Shown: piece after piece, positions 1 through 9,070 of the stretch
Layout: every line of letters begins with the position of its first letter
How positions within the stretch are numbered: the first letter of the stretch is position 1
DNA from: CAYSCW01 sp964449165
Lineage (GTDB): Bacteria > Acidobacteriota > Aminicenantia > Aminicenantales > Aminicenantaceae
DNA: 64,000 bases
Assembly: GCA_964449165.1 (NCBI GenBank)
Contig: CAYVAT010000004.1
Coordinates: forward strand, 108,115-172,114
Direction of reading: 5' to 3'
Notes under the pieces: generated by a model
The model's input: the letters and a program-made list of their open reading frames with translations, nothing else
What the model was told of the DNA's origin: nothing
Database searches by the model: none
Translations under genes and position numbers: made by a program

Positions 1-948
1 GGACTCATAATGCTGGGTACGGAAACGGTCAGCAATTATTCTGGCAAAGCGGGTTTCTGAGTATTCTGCCACATCAAAACCAACCGTGCATGTGCAGAGT
101 CTCTCACTGCTGTGAGTGCTTGCAAGTGAGGTTACGGTGCTGGAGTCAAATCCGCCGCTCAGGAGAACCCCGACTGGAACATCGCTTATCATATGAGATT
201 GTACGGCTTCCTTTAACTTGACCAGGAGGAGCTCTTCAGCCTGGGGCCCTGTTAATTGCTTTTTCTCCCCAAAATCGATATCCCAGTATTTGTGTTCTTG
301 CAGAGCCTCATTTTCGTATCTAAGGATATGCCCTTCTTTTAACTTTCTGATATGGCTGTATATGGTCTTTGGAGGGGGAATATACAGGTATGTGAGATAA
401 TCAAAGAGGGCCGTTTGATCAATGTCCCTATTTAGTTCTGGATAGGGAAGTATTCCCTTAATCTCAGAAGAAAATATAAAAACTCTTCCGTCCCAGTAAT
501 AAAACAAAGGCTTAATACCCAGTCGGTCTCGGGCAAGGAGCATAATCTTGCGTTTTTCATCCCAAAGGGCAAATGCAAACATTCCCCTGAAACGTTTGAT
601 GCTGCTCTCTCCCCAGGCCTCATATGCATGGACGATGACTTCGGTATCTGTATTAGAGTGAAAGATGTGTCCAAGCTCTTCGAGTTCCTGCCTGAGGGAT
701 TGGTAGTTGTAAATCTCACCATTATACACTACCCAGACAGTTCCATCTTCATTTCTTAAAGGCTGCTTGCCACGAGATGAAAGGTCGATGATAGAAAGGC
801 GTCTGTGGCCCAAAGCCACCGAGCCATCTCGAGCAAGGTACAACCCTTCGTCATCAGGTCCTCTGTGTGTTAAGCTATCTCTCATTTTTTTGACAATATC
901 TGTCTCTATTTTCTTATTGGTGGATAGAATGCCGATGATTCCGCACAT
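1..948 (-). CDS. asnB: Asparagine synthetase (glutamine-hydrolysing), 3' part beyond window
   Basis: This is a class II glutamine amidotransferase fused to an ATP-pyrophosphatase domain, and it transfers ammonia from glutamine to a carboxylate activated with ATP. The frame reads MCGIIGIL from an ATG at 948, so Cys2 becomes the N-terminal nucleophile after Met removal. Further marks are RGPDDEG and GEIYNYQ in the Ntn domain and SGGFDSS (residues about 264-270), the PP-loop of the synthetase domain. Only 316 codons are visible; the family usually has about 600-650 residues. It lies downstream of a nonulosonate operon in the same orientation, 39 bp after legB. The protein might make asparagine, but AsnB-like proteins in glycan clusters often amidate sugar acids, and the context suggests that here. 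The family call is firm; the substrate is inferred. Confidence 0.93.
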   Translation of the reverse strand, partial: MCGIIGILSTNKKIETDIVKKMRDSLTHRGPDDEGLYLARDGSVALGHRRLSIIDLSSRGKQPLRNEDGTVWVVYNGEIYNYQSLRQELEELGHIFHSNTDTEVIVHAYEAWGESSIKRFRGMFAFALWDEKRKIMLLARDRLGIKPLFYYWDGRVFIFSSEIKGILPYPELNRDIDQTALFDYLTYLYIPPPKTIYSHIRKLKEGHILRYENEALQEHKYWDIDFGEKKQLTGPQAEELLLVKLKEAVQSHMISDVPVGVLLSGGFDSSTVTSLASTHSSERLCTCTVGFDVAEYSETRFARIIADRFRTQHYES

Positions 949-987
949 ATTAAACGCTCACCATTAAATCCGTTAAAAAAGAACTGG

Positions 988-1986
988 TTATATGTTATAC
1001 CGGGTTGCCTTGAATACCGTCGGATGTTCCTGGACCCATCTGGCTGTTTCAGCGAGCCCCTGTTCCAGGGAGTATTGTGGAGTCCATCCAGCCCATTCTC
1101 TGGCCCTGGTTGCATCACATAATAATCTGTCAACTTCACTCTTCGATGGTCTGAGACGTTCATCCTCAGAAACGATATCTGTCTCTTTGCCGGTTACTTT
1201 CATGATGATTTTTGCTAAGTCTTTGATAGAAACTTCCTTGCCGGAGCCTACATTAATAACCTGTCCCACTGCCCTATCACAGAGCGCTGTATGGAGAAAT
1301 CCTGAAACAGTATCAGCCACATAATTAAAATCCCTTGTCGGGAAAAGAGCTCCGAGTTTTACTCTTTTTTCGCTATGGAAGAGTTGTGACATTATAGTCG
1401 GTATGACTGCCCGTGCAGATTGTCTCGGTCCGTATGTATTGAAGGGGCGAATAATGATGACCGGAAGATTAAAAGAACGGTAGAAGCTCTCGGCTAACAT
1501 GTCCGCACTGATCTTTGTGGCTGAGTAAGGAGACTGTGCTTGGAGGGGATGTTTTTCATCTATGGGGACGTACTGAGCTGTTCCATACACCTCACTTGTC
1601 GAAGTGTGAATGATTCGGTGCACACCAATCCTAGCACAGGCATTCAGGATGTTCAGAGTTCCTCCGATGTTGGTCTGTACGTAGCTGCCGGGTGCATGAT
1701 AGCTGTAAGGTATAGCAACGAGGCTTGCCAGATGAAATACTATCTCCTGTCCCTTGACTGCTTCAAGAACACGATGAGAGTCACGTATGTCACCCAAGAA
1801 AATCTCAACATTTTTCATAAGGGTTGAGTCTGTCTCATCAAGCCATCCATAGTGCCCGAATGAATTATAATAGACAAAGGCCTTCACCCGTGCTCCTTCG
1901 CGTGCCAGCCTCTCTGTGAGATGGCTGCCGATAAAACCGTCGGCTCCTGTAACCAGCGCTTTTCGATTCTGCCAATATTTATCCAT
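988..1986 (-). CDS. legB: NAD-dependent nucleotide-sugar 4,6-dehydratase (LegB-like SDR)
   Basis: This is an extended short-chain dehydrogenase of 332 residues. The NAD-binding motif TGADGFIGSHL is at residues 14-24, followed by the catalytic Ser/Thr-Tyr-Lys set (HTSTSEVYGTAQ, then SPYSATK). The C-terminal WTPQYSLEQGL stretch is typical of 4,6-dehydratases. In Campylobacter legionaminic acid synthesis, LegB converts GDP-GlcNAc to its 4-keto-6-deoxy form. A LegB assignment fits because a PtmE-like nucleotidyltransferase directly precedes it and NeuC, NeuB and NeuA homologues follow the pattern of that pathway. Its ATG overlaps the stop of the upstream gene by one base (TAATG), indicating translational coupling. 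A generic UDP-sugar epimerase is the main alternative. Confidence 0.85.
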   Translation of the reverse strand: MDKYWQNRKALVTGADGFIGSHLTERLAREGARVKAFVYYNSFGHYGWLDETDSTLMKNVEIFLGDIRDSHRVLEAVKGQEIVFHLASLVAIPYSYHAPGSYVQTNIGGTLNILNACARIGVHRIIHTSTSEVYGTAQYVPIDEKHPLQAQSPYSATKISADMLAESFYRSFNLPVIIIRPFNTYGPRQSARAVIPTIMSQLFHSEKRVKLGALFPTRDFNYVADTVSGFLHTALCDRAVGQVINVGSGKEVSIKDLAKIIMKVTGKETDIVSEDERLRPSKSEVDRLLCDATRAREWAGWTPQYSLEQGLAETARWVQEHPTVFKATRYNI

Positions 1987-3035
1987 TAGAATTCCTTTAA
2001 ATCATTTTGTGCCTTTCTCAGATCCTCCATCTGACCTATATCCACCCAGTATTCATGTATGGGAAAGGTTGTGACTGGCAGCCCTTTTCTCACCAGCTCT
2101 TTGATTAAATCAGTCATGTCAAATGCTGTATTTGCAGGAATGAGGGATAATGCTTCAGGATTAAGCATGTAAATGCCGGCGTTACAAAGGAACCTCTGGT
2201 CGGGTTTTTCTTCAATCCCTAAAAGATAATGGCTGGATATATTGAGAACGCCAAAAGGAATATTCAACGTGTATTGTGTTGCTGCTACGGTCATAACACA
2301 TCTGTGCAGCTTGTGGAACTCGATCAACCTTAGGAAATTGGTCTTTGTTATCACATCACCATTGATCACGAGAAGGGGGCTTGATGGAATCTCTGGTAAA
2401 AGCGTCAAGGCACCGGCTGTACCTAATTCTTTTTTCTCCTTCAGATAGGAAATGTTTACGCCATATTGGGAGCCGTCCTTAAAATAATCTTCAATCATCT
2501 CAGTTTTGTAGTTTAAGGAGATGTAGATATTAACAATTCCGCTTTCTTTTAAGTAATTGATGATATTCTCTAAGATGGGCTTATTACCCACTTTTATCAT
2601 GGGTTTTGGAATATTTTCTGTAACAGGTCTTAAACGTTTACCTTTGCCGCCGGCCATAATGACTGCAAATTGATAAGCGTCCAGTTCAGAAACGATGTCT
2701 CTGAGATGTATAATCTTTAATGGACAGCCGTTCCTGTCAAGGATGGGAATGTTCCTGATCAAGTGTTTATTCATCAACTCTTTCAGTTCTTTTTCTGAAG
2801 TCCCATGAGGAGCGGTCAAGGGTTTGGTCCACATAACATCGGTCACAGGCTCATCAATGGAGCATCCTGCGAGAAGGAAGCGTCTGATATCACCGTCTGT
2901 AACTGTGCCCTTTAAACATCCCTTTGTATCCACAATAAGGGCAATCCCCTGTTTATTTTTATCTATCACTCCCATACACTCGCGAACGGTGGCTGATTCC
3001 TTTAAACAAAATTGATTTATATTTTTGTCCTTCAT
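1986..3035 (-). CDS. ptmE: CBS-domain sugar-phosphate nucleotidyltransferase (PtmE-like)
   Basis: The protein has 349 residues: two CBS motifs over about residues 10-120, then a nucleotidyltransferase domain starting AVIMAGGKGKRLRPVTENIPKPMI, the sugar-1-phosphate NTP-transferase signature. This CBS plus NTP-transferase order is that of PtmE/GlmU-like enzymes that make GDP-glucosamine for legionaminic acid. I chose the ATG at 3035 because it overlaps the NeuC stop by one base (TGATG) and begins just ahead of the first CBS domain; a longer in-frame start at 3149 would lie wholly inside neuC. The CBS pair suggests adenylate or nucleotide sensing, but ligand and sugar specificity are inferred from context. 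Confidence 0.85.
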   Translation of the reverse strand: MKDKNINQFCLKESATVRECMGVIDKNKQGIALIVDTKGCLKGTVTDGDIRRFLLAGCSIDEPVTDVMWTKPLTAPHGTSEKELKELMNKHLIRNIPILDRNGCPLKIIHLRDIVSELDAYQFAVIMAGGKGKRLRPVTENIPKPMIKVGNKPILENIINYLKESGIVNIYISLNYKTEMIEDYFKDGSQYGVNISYLKEKKELGTAGALTLLPEIPSSPLLVINGDVITKTNFLRLIEFHKLHRCVMTVAATQYTLNIPFGVLNISSHYLLGIEEKPDQRFLCNAGIYMLNPEALSLIPANTAFDMTDLIKELVRKGLPVTTFPIHEYWVDIGQMEDLRKAQNDLKEF

Positions 3036-4240
3036 CAGTATGTCATCCTTTTCTGGAGTAAACGCATATTTATATCGATTGTTGCCAGGACATGCGCTAT
3101 CTGTTCTCCTGCATTCCCGGCACCATAAGGATTTTTCGAGTTTCTGCATCGTCTTCTGAATCCTTCATCATCCAAAGCCTTTCTTACCGCATTGATGATT
3201 TCGTCCCTGTTATAACCCACATCAATGACGTTATCTGCTCGCAAACGGCCATTCTGTCTTGACCCGACATTAACCACAGGACACCCCAGGGCCGGTGTCT
3301 CTTTTATGCCACTGGAGGAATTTCCTACGCAGACTCCTCTTCCTGCTCTTCCACAGATATTCAGGACTCCATGATAATTGTAGCGCCCCAGGCTCTTATA
3401 AATCCGAAGATTCTTGAGTCTCTCTTTCCTTAATTTTTCGATCTCCTTTATAATTCGCCTCCCTCCGGCATCATTATTCGGGTAAGTGACGATAACCTGG
3501 CAGCCTTCCTTTGCCAGGATACGCATGGCTTCTAAAGAGGGCCTGACCTGTTGAGCTGCTTTTTCAAATTCGGTGGTCACAGAGTGCTGGGTAAACAGGA
3601 TGACCGGTTTATCAGGTATGAGACCGTAGGTTTCCTCGATTTCAGCAGGTGTGGCAAAATGACCAGCAACGATGAGGTCAATTGCGGGGAATCCCACATT
3701 GTAGATCCTCCAGCGCTCCTCTCCCAGGAGTCGTACACGCTCTGCTGCCTGTTCATTGGTGGTAAAATGGAGGTGTGACAACTTAGTCATTGCATGACGT
3801 ACAGAATCATCCAGGGCTCCTCCCTCTGTAATATCTCCTCCTTCTACATGGGCGGTGGGAATGTTCATCTGGGTTGCAGTTATGACCGCAGAGAATCCCT
3901 CAAAACGATCAGCATAGACAACAAGGAAATCAGGTCTTATTTTGTCCAGGATGCGGCTCAAACTCAAGATCCCAGAACCAATTGCTTGAGCTGTGGAGAA
4001 CAGGGTATCTTCCTCCATTTCAATCTTTACTTCAGCATATACCTTAAAACCGTCTTTCTCGATTTCCTTCAGTGTATAGCCGAAGTCTTCCTGAAGATGT
4101 GCTCCTGAAACCAATAAAAAGTATTCCAGCTCAGGATGGGCGTCTATTGCCTTCAAGATAGGATATTGAAGCCCGTATTCAGCACGGTTTCCTGTAAAAA
4201 CGGCAATTTTTCTTTTATTGGAGGGTATTTTTCTAGTCAT
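3035..4240 (-). CDS. neuC: UDP-N-acetylglucosamine 2-epimerase, hydrolysing (NeuC/LegG family)
   Basis: The 401-residue protein has the GT-B-like fold of the hydrolysing UDP-GlcNAc 2-epimerases. Signatures are FTGNRAEYGLQYPIL at the N-terminus, ADRFEGF, HVEGGDITEGGALDDSVRHAMTKLSHLHF in the middle, and a C-terminal VGNSSSGIKETPALGCPVVNVGSRQNGR nucleotide-binding loop. These enzymes release UDP and give ManNAc or a 2,4-diacetamido-trideoxy analogue, the direct precursor for NeuB/LegI. The gene overlaps its upstream neighbour by 8 bp and its downstream neighbour by 1 bp. Whether the substrate is UDP-GlcNAc or a 6-deoxy diacetamido sugar cannot be read from sequence; the LegB/PtmE context favours the latter. 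Confidence 0.9.
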   Translation of the reverse strand: MTRKIPSNKRKIAVFTGNRAEYGLQYPILKAIDAHPELEYFLLVSGAHLQEDFGYTLKEIEKDGFKVYAEVKIEMEEDTLFSTAQAIGSGILSLSRILDKIRPDFLVVYADRFEGFSAVITATQMNIPTAHVEGGDITEGGALDDSVRHAMTKLSHLHFTTNEQAAERVRLLGEERWRIYNVGFPAIDLIVAGHFATPAEIEETYGLIPDKPVILFTQHSVTTEFEKAAQQVRPSLEAMRILAKEGCQVIVTYPNNDAGGRRIIKEIEKLRKERLKNLRIYKSLGRYNYHGVLNICGRAGRGVCVGNSSSGIKETPALGCPVVNVGSRQNGRLRADNVIDVGYNRDEIINAVRKALDDEGFRRRCRNSKNPYGAGNAGEQIAHVLATIDINMRLLQKRMTY

Positions 4241-5195
4241 ATCCCTTGAGTGTTAATGACAGTCCTTCAGATAATGTATATCTAGGCTTCCATCCAGTAA
4301 ATTTTTTTAGAAGGCTGTTGTCAAGGATCAGCGTTGAATTTGAAGGCTCATAATTACCTTGTGGTTGAACTTCGTTGATGGGAACAGAGCCTATGCGGCT
4401 TGCCATCTTAACCAGATTAAAAACAGTTGTTCCGATCCCAGTTGATAAATTGACAGTATAACATCCATGCTTATCTGTGGAAACAAATAGATGTATCAGG
4501 CCTTCAATAACATCATCGACGTATATGAAATCTCTTATCGGGGTTAAATCACGAACAACAATTCTTTCGCCATTTTTAATTCTTTTTATAACAGTGCTAA
4601 CAACCGTATCTTCATTGCTTCCTAGCCCATAGACATTGCCTAATCTAGCGATAAAACAGGTTATTTTAAAACTCTTTGAATGACCTGTTATTATTGCTTC
4701 TGCGGATAATTTCAAGCCGGCGTAGATATTTTGAGGAGTTGGGGAAGTTTCCTCGGTCACCGGCTGCCTATGATAATCTCCGTAAACAAGCCCGGTGGAT
4801 GGGAAAATGAATTTCCCTATTTTGTTTTGTCTGCAAAATTCTAATGCCTGAAAAGTCAGTAATACATGTGATTTGAAGGCCTTTAGCGGATTTTCTTCAC
4901 ACTCTCCTGCGTGAGCAATGCCTGCCATATGAAATACAGCGGTTATACCTCTTTTTTCTGACAGCAGTTCAGATAGTGCTTCATCTGATTTCTCAGGAAA
5001 ACCCCCATGGATAAAACGAAAGGAATTATGCAGGATAATTTCGGCAGAATGTTTCGGAAATTGTTTGTTGGAATCAATCCCAACAACAAATGCTCCATTA
5101 TCCAGGAGAGCCTTCACTAAACGGCTGCCCAAGAATCCGCTGGCCCCTGTGACCAGGATTCCGTATCTTTCTAAACTACCAGTTTTCGATATCAT
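4233..5195 (-). CDS. NAD-dependent epimerase/dehydratase (extended SDR)
   Basis: This is an extended SDR of about 320 residues with the NAD motif VTGASGFLGSRLV near the N-terminus. The catalytic Tyr-Lys pair is in NIYAGLKLSAE, preceded by PSTGLVYGD, and RDFIYVDDVIEGL marks the UDP-sugar-type epimerases. I prefer the ATG at 5195 over a TTG at 5204; it lies 20 bp inside the end of neuB. It is a second SDR in the nonulosonate operon besides LegB, so it may epimerise or dehydrate a sugar attached to, or made alongside, the nonulosonate. The exact reaction is not determinable. C4-epimerase activity is plausible from homology. Confidence 0.8.
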   Translation of the reverse strand: MISKTGSLERYGILVTGASGFLGSRLVKALLDNGAFVVGIDSNKQFPKHSAEIILHNSFRFIHGGFPEKSDEALSELLSEKRGITAVFHMAGIAHAGECEENPLKAFKSHVLLTFQALEFCRQNKIGKFIFPSTGLVYGDYHRQPVTEETSPTPQNIYAGLKLSAEAIITGHSKSFKITCFIARLGNVYGLGSNEDTVVSTVIKRIKNGERIVVRDLTPIRDFIYVDDVIEGLIHLFVSTDKHGCYTVNLSTGIGTTVFNLVKMASRIGSVPINEVQPQGNYEPSNSTLILDNSLLKKFTGWKPRYTLSEGLSLTLKGYD

Positions 5196-6213
5196 CGGGG
5201 CCAATCTGAGAGTCCTTTTGAATATCTCTTGCGGCTTTCTTGCCCAGTACCCTGTTAAGTTCGGGTGCTAAAATGGCTCCAGTCCCGGGTCTTTTTACCC
5301 ATGTGTTTTCAAGAGAGAACACTTTTCCAGCCCTTACAGGAGCAATGGCCACAACAGAGGCATAGGCAAAATCGATGACTGGTTGTTCCTCCGGCAGGAT
5401 AGTTTTATGGCCACCCAGGGCTGAAAATATTGCTTTTGAACCTTTTACTAGCTCTGTCAGCTCATCTGGCTCTATAGAAATTGGAACGTCGGGACCGGGC
5501 CACTCACGAGTTATCGTGAAGTGTTTTTCAAGGGCAGCAGCCCCTAATGCCACAGCACCCAGGCATGTGTATATGCCGATGGAATGATCACTTAGCCCGA
5601 CAGGTAAACCAAACATATCCTGCAGCTCCTTTATAGCGCCGAGACGAACCTTTTCATATGGGGTCGGATACATAGAAGTGCAATGCATCAGCATGAGAGG
5701 TGTTTCATATTTTTGAATAGCCTTAACTGATTTTTTAATGGATTCCACATCATTCATTCCAGTTGATAATATTATTGGCTTTCCGAACTTGGTGATATGT
5801 TCCAATAGGGGAATATTGTTGCATTCACCTGAGCCGATCTTGAAAGCTGAGACATTTATAGACTGGAGACGGTCTGCTGCCTCTCTGGAAAAGGGAGTAC
5901 AGAGGTATATGATTCCTTTGTCTTCACAGTATTTCTTTATCCGTATTTCCTCCTCCCCAGTCAGCTCGCATCTCTTTATTATGTCCCAAAGACGCTCTTC
6001 GGATATCTCACCTGGTTTCATGTCTGTGGGAATCATTTCAGCCTCTGTGATATGACTTTGAAATTTTACACAGTCAGCCCCTGCCTTGACTGCCGCATCC
6101 ACACACTGGATTGCTTTATCAAAGCTCCCTTCATGATTGATGCCTACCTCGGCTATTATAAAAGGTGGATATTGAGGGCCGATTTTACGGTGATTTATCT
6201 GGAATTCCATCAT
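5176..6213 (-). CDS. neuB: N-acylneuraminate / legionaminate synthase (NeuB family)
   Basis: The 345-residue enzyme condenses phosphoenolpyruvate with a 6-carbon amino sugar to form a 9-carbon nonulosonic acid. Seen are FIIAEVGINHEGSFDKA at the N-terminus, the TIM-barrel motifs KFQSH and FKIGSGECNNIPLL, GLSDHSIG, and a C-terminal SAF (antifreeze-like) domain from about residue 285 (VRAGKVFSLENTWVKRPGTG). The start is MMEF at 6213, and 90 bp of non-coding sequence separate it from the upstream SDR. Length and domain order are normal. NeuB, LegI and PseI cannot be separated by eye; the LegB, PtmE and PtmA neighbours favour the legionaminic branch. Confidence 0.93.
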   Translation of the reverse strand: MMEFQINHRKIGPQYPPFIIAEVGINHEGSFDKAIQCVDAAVKAGADCVKFQSHITEAEMIPTDMKPGEISEERLWDIIKRCELTGEEEIRIKKYCEDKGIIYLCTPFSREAADRLQSINVSAFKIGSGECNNIPLLEHITKFGKPIILSTGMNDVESIKKSVKAIQKYETPLMLMHCTSMYPTPYEKVRLGAIKELQDMFGLPVGLSDHSIGIYTCLGAVALGAAALEKHFTITREWPGPDVPISIEPDELTELVKGSKAIFSALGGHKTILPEEQPVIDFAYASVVAIAPVRAGKVFSLENTWVKRPGTGAILAPELNRVLGKKAARDIQKDSQIGPDDIENW

Positions 6214-6303
6214 TTATTAACCTCTTTCTTACAGGATAATTGTCGAAGTGAACCATATTAAAAGGAATGATAATAAATTCTTATCTCAAAAGATTCTTTT
6301 TTA

Positions 6304-7158
6304 TCACCAGGCTGTCCAGCCGCCATCGATGACCAGAGTCGCCCCTGTCATGTAGCGGGATGCATCGCTGGCAAGGAAGAGGATGGCACCGTTATAATCT
6401 GACCAGGTGGCCATTCTTCCTAAGGGAGTGCGTTTCACATATTCTTTATGGAATGAGCTCTCCTGGCCGTCATAGACACCACCCGGGACGAGAACATTGA
6501 CCCTGACATTGAATTCTCCCCATGATGCTGCCAGATGCCTTGCTAATCCTATCAATCCTGCCTTGGATGCAGAATAGGAGGCAGGACAATTCAACGGGTC
6601 AGCACCTCCATAAATATTTTTTTCTGGTGAGCAACCTTTGTAGATCCTCTGGTCTGGCCCCACGATGCCGTATATAGAAGAAGTTAAGACGATTGAACCT
6701 GCGCGGGATTTTTTCATGTAGTTTACAGCCTCCCGGCAGCACAAAAAAGCTCCGGTCATATTTCCATTCAAAATACTCTTCCATGTGCTTACAGGATACT
6801 GGTCTAAAGGCCTATAATATCCATCTGGTTTTGTCATGACGTTGTAGATAAGGATATCCACTCTTCCCCAAGAATGATGAATCTTTTTGAATAACTCTTG
6901 AACCTCCATTTCTTTGCTCGCATCGCATTTCAACCCCATCACAGAAGTGCCTGTCAGAGTCGTAACCTCTTTTGCCACAGCTTTACATTTTCTGGCATCG
7001 ATATCACCTAGTGCGACATTTGCCTGTGCATATCCTAATGTAATGGCAAACTGTCTCCCCATCTTTCCTGCTCCGCCAATGATGACTGCTGTCTTTCCTT
7101 TCAGGTTGAAGAGGGACTCAACCTTATTGAGTTCGGGTATTTTAGAGTAGTCAGACAT
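6304..7158 (-). CDS. ptmA: SDR oxidoreductase of the nonulosonate cluster (PtmA-like)
   Basis: This is a classical SDR of 284 residues: NAD(P) motif GGAGKMGRQFA, TSSIYG with the catalytic Ser, SYSASKAGL with Tyr and Lys, and the C-terminal YMTGATLVIDGGW that closes most classical SDRs. PtmA homologues accompany PtmB (a CMP-sugar synthetase) in flagellin glycosylation loci of Campylobacter and are thought to modify the nonulosonate or its precursor. The ATG follows a GAGGT ribosome site and overlaps the end of the CMP-transferase gene by 8 bp, so the two are translationally coupled. The reaction and substrate are not known from sequence. Confidence 0.82.
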   Translation of the reverse strand: MSDYSKIPELNKVESLFNLKGKTAVIIGGAGKMGRQFAITLGYAQANVALGDIDARKCKAVAKEVTTLTGTSVMGLKCDASKEMEVQELFKKIHHSWGRVDILIYNVMTKPDGYYRPLDQYPVSTWKSILNGNMTGAFLCCREAVNYMKKSRAGSIVLTSSIYGIVGPDQRIYKGCSPEKNIYGGADPLNCPASYSASKAGLIGLARHLAASWGEFNVRVNVLVPGGVYDGQESSFHKEYVKRTPLGRMATWSDYNGAILFLASDASRYMTGATLVIDGGWTAW

Positions 7159-7870
7159 TTGTTACCTCTCTGGATTGTTTCATTAAGAATTCGACAATCT
7201 TAAAATCCAATTCCGTATCAATATGAATGGACCGCTCTTCTGGAACCAGAAAGAGACGAGTACGAGGGGGGATTCGCTTGCCGATATCCATGATTGCCTC
7301 TCTTGAGTATATCCATACGGTGGTGTCAAGATCATACACAGGAGGGCACTCCTGACGGCATCCTATATCCCTGTCTGTGGGCATCAATATCTGGACAAAA
7401 CCGTCTTCTAAACAAACCATATTAAAATAAGGGCTGCGGTGCGCTTCACATCCAGAGACTACGGCTTGGCAGGCACCATCATGGTGAAACAGTGACAAGG
7501 CTTCTTCTACGTCCTTGACCTTACGCAGGGGGCTGGTTGGATCTAACAATACTAGTATCTTCACTCTTTCTCTGTATATTTCCTCAACGGACTGAACGGC
7601 ATGCTGCATCACCGGCAGCATCGGTGTGTCATCCTTTGCCAATTCAGGAGGCCTGATAAAAGGGACCTCAGCTCCCCATTTTCTCGAAATTTCTGCGATC
7701 TCCGAATCGTCTGTTGAAACGATTGGCTTATCTATAAAAGAGCAGGCCCGTGCACACTCGACAGTATAAGATATCAAAGGTTTTCCCAAAAGGTGTCTGA
7801 TGTTTTTCTTTTTTATACCCTTTGATCCACCCCTTGCAGGAATAAGTCCGAGCACCAGACCTGAATTCAT
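7151..7870 (-). CDS. neuA: CMP-nonulosonate cytidylyltransferase (NeuA/LegF/PtmB family)
   Basis: The 239-residue protein activates a nonulosonic acid with CTP to its CMP-sugar. It opens with GLIPARGGSKGIKKKNI, the CTP-binding motif of the family. VSTDDSEIAEI, ILVLLDPTSPLRKVKDVEEAL and a C-terminal HIDTELDFKIVEFLM follow as in other NeuA-type enzymes, and the length is normal. The upstream Gfo/Idh gene ends 8 bp away and the downstream SDR overlaps by 8 bp. With NeuC and NeuB in the same operon it completes the three core steps of nonulosonate activation. The specific sugar is inferred. Confidence 0.92.
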   Translation of the reverse strand: MNSGLVLGLIPARGGSKGIKKKNIRHLLGKPLISYTVECARACSFIDKPIVSTDDSEIAEISRKWGAEVPFIRPPELAKDDTPMLPVMQHAVQSVEEIYRERVKILVLLDPTSPLRKVKDVEEALSLFHHDGACQAVVSGCEAHRSPYFNMVCLEDGFVQILMPTDRDIGCRQECPPVYDLDTTVWIYSREAIMDIGKRIPPRTRLFLVPEERSIHIDTELDFKIVEFLMKQSREVTNV

Positions 7871-7878
7871 TCCTAAAC

Positions 7879-8910
7879 CTATTGACTTTTTATCTCAGAA
7901 GGCCTGACAGCCCTCCTGGTTTCTGAAGCTTTATGGGCAGCTAATGCTACCTTAAGAACAGCGATTCCGTCTTCAAGATCAACCGCTGGATTGTCTCCAT
8001 TCTTTATCCTGTTCAGGAAGTGCTTCATGTGATCGACAAACATGGTATTCCTCTCGAATGAAGCCGGTTGATCGAAAATTCGGGCCTCTGATGTTCCTTT
8101 AATGCTGAGCGTAACTTTACCGGAGCTGTAATCCCACGAGAGAGTACCTTTACTCCCCACAACTTCACAATCGCGTCTATAGTAGGGACTTAGGTAGTCC
8201 ATCTCGACTTGAGCCACCAGTCCATTGCCAAATCTCAGCAGAATCTGGGCAACATCTTCTGTTTCAATCTCCAGGTCAGATACATGATCGAGGAATGCGG
8301 CGACATCGGAAACAGGGCCAAACCACCAGTAGAGATAATCCAATTCATGAATCAGGTCAAAAAGCACCCCACCTCCCTGATCTGATTTTGCACTGTAAGA
8401 ATGGCGGTAATCCTGTTCGGGGCGCCAATCAGGCAGATAGTGTCCAACGCTGGCTCTTGCTAAATAAGGCTTGCCGATTTCGCTCCTTTCCAGAAGCTCT
8501 TTTATTGATTGCAGGCCGGGATGAAATCTCATCATGCATCCAACTTCGATAACGAGTGATTTCTCCTCTCTCAGCCTCTTAAAATCCTCAATCCCTTCTA
8601 AGCTGTTCGATAATGGCTTCTCGAAGTATATATGAATTCCTCTCTTTGCAGCCGCAATGGCTGTCTCCATATGCTGATCAGTACGATTACTGATTATGAC
8701 TGCATCTGGCCCGGAATCAAAGGCACTCTCTAAGGACGGAAAGACTCTAATCCCATGTTTTTTAGATAGCCCCTTACTTCTTTCTCCCCTATAACTGTAA
8801 GCAGACACAGACGTTCCTAAAGCAAGCAAATTCTTTATATGTCTGGTCCCGATTGAGCCGGTTCCCACAACAAGAACCTTTAAGTCTTTAAACAACACGG
8901 TTGGCTTCAA
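7879..8910 (-). CDS. Gfo/Idh/MocA family NAD(P)-dependent sugar oxidoreductase
   Basis: The 343-residue protein has an N-terminal Rossmann domain (VLVVGTGSIGTRHIKNLL, residues about 11-28), the family motif YFEKPLSNS (the EKP Lys) near residue 100, and a C-terminal alpha/beta substrate domain with GGGVLFDLIHELDYLYW, whose His is a usual catalytic residue. Such enzymes oxidise or reduce sugars or nucleotide sugars. It is the first biosynthetic gene after wzz in this operon and sits directly ahead of neuA, so it most likely acts on the nonulosonate or on a linked sugar. The substrate is unknown. The family is certain from motifs and length. Confidence 0.85.
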   Translation of the reverse strand: MKPTVLFKDLKVLVVGTGSIGTRHIKNLLALGTSVSAYSYRGERSKGLSKKHGIRVFPSLESAFDSGPDAVIISNRTDQHMETAIAAAKRGIHIYFEKPLSNSLEGIEDFKRLREEKSLVIEVGCMMRFHPGLQSIKELLERSEIGKPYLARASVGHYLPDWRPEQDYRHSYSAKSDQGGGVLFDLIHELDYLYWWFGPVSDVAAFLDHVSDLEIETEDVAQILLRFGNGLVAQVEMDYLSPYYRRDCEVVGSKGTLSWDYSSGKVTLSIKGTSEARIFDQPASFERNTMFVDHMKHFLNRIKNGDNPAVDLEDGIAVLKVALAAHKASETRRAVRPSEIKSQ

Positions 8911-8972
8911 TGGTTATAAAGATATACAATTTCTGTCATCCAGCAGTTCAGAAAGTTACTTAACTGGACCTT

Positions 8973-9014
8973 GAAAATCGGCCTTTTTTTGTTCTCGAGA
9001 AGGCCAGGATTTTC
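8973..9014 (-). other. Imperfect stem-loop between wzz and the nonulosonate genes
   Basis: The 160-bp gap between wzz and the Gfo/Idh gene contains an inverted repeat. GAAAATCGGCCTT (8973-8985) can pair with AAGGCCAGGATTTTC (9000-9014), leaving a small bulge and a T-rich loop. It could attenuate transcription into the operon or form an internal terminator or mRNA processing site. No clear U-run follows the stem on the transcribed strand, so this is a structural observation only. Confidence 0.4.
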
Positions 9015-9070
9015 GAACTCTTTATAGAGGGCAAAAATTGCTGATAAGATTTATTGAGAAAGCATCACCT

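Noticed and set aside
3036..3149. Longer N-terminus for the PtmE-like protein
   Set aside because: The region is the end of neuC in another frame; the ATG at 3035 forms a TGATG overlap and starts right before the CBS domain.
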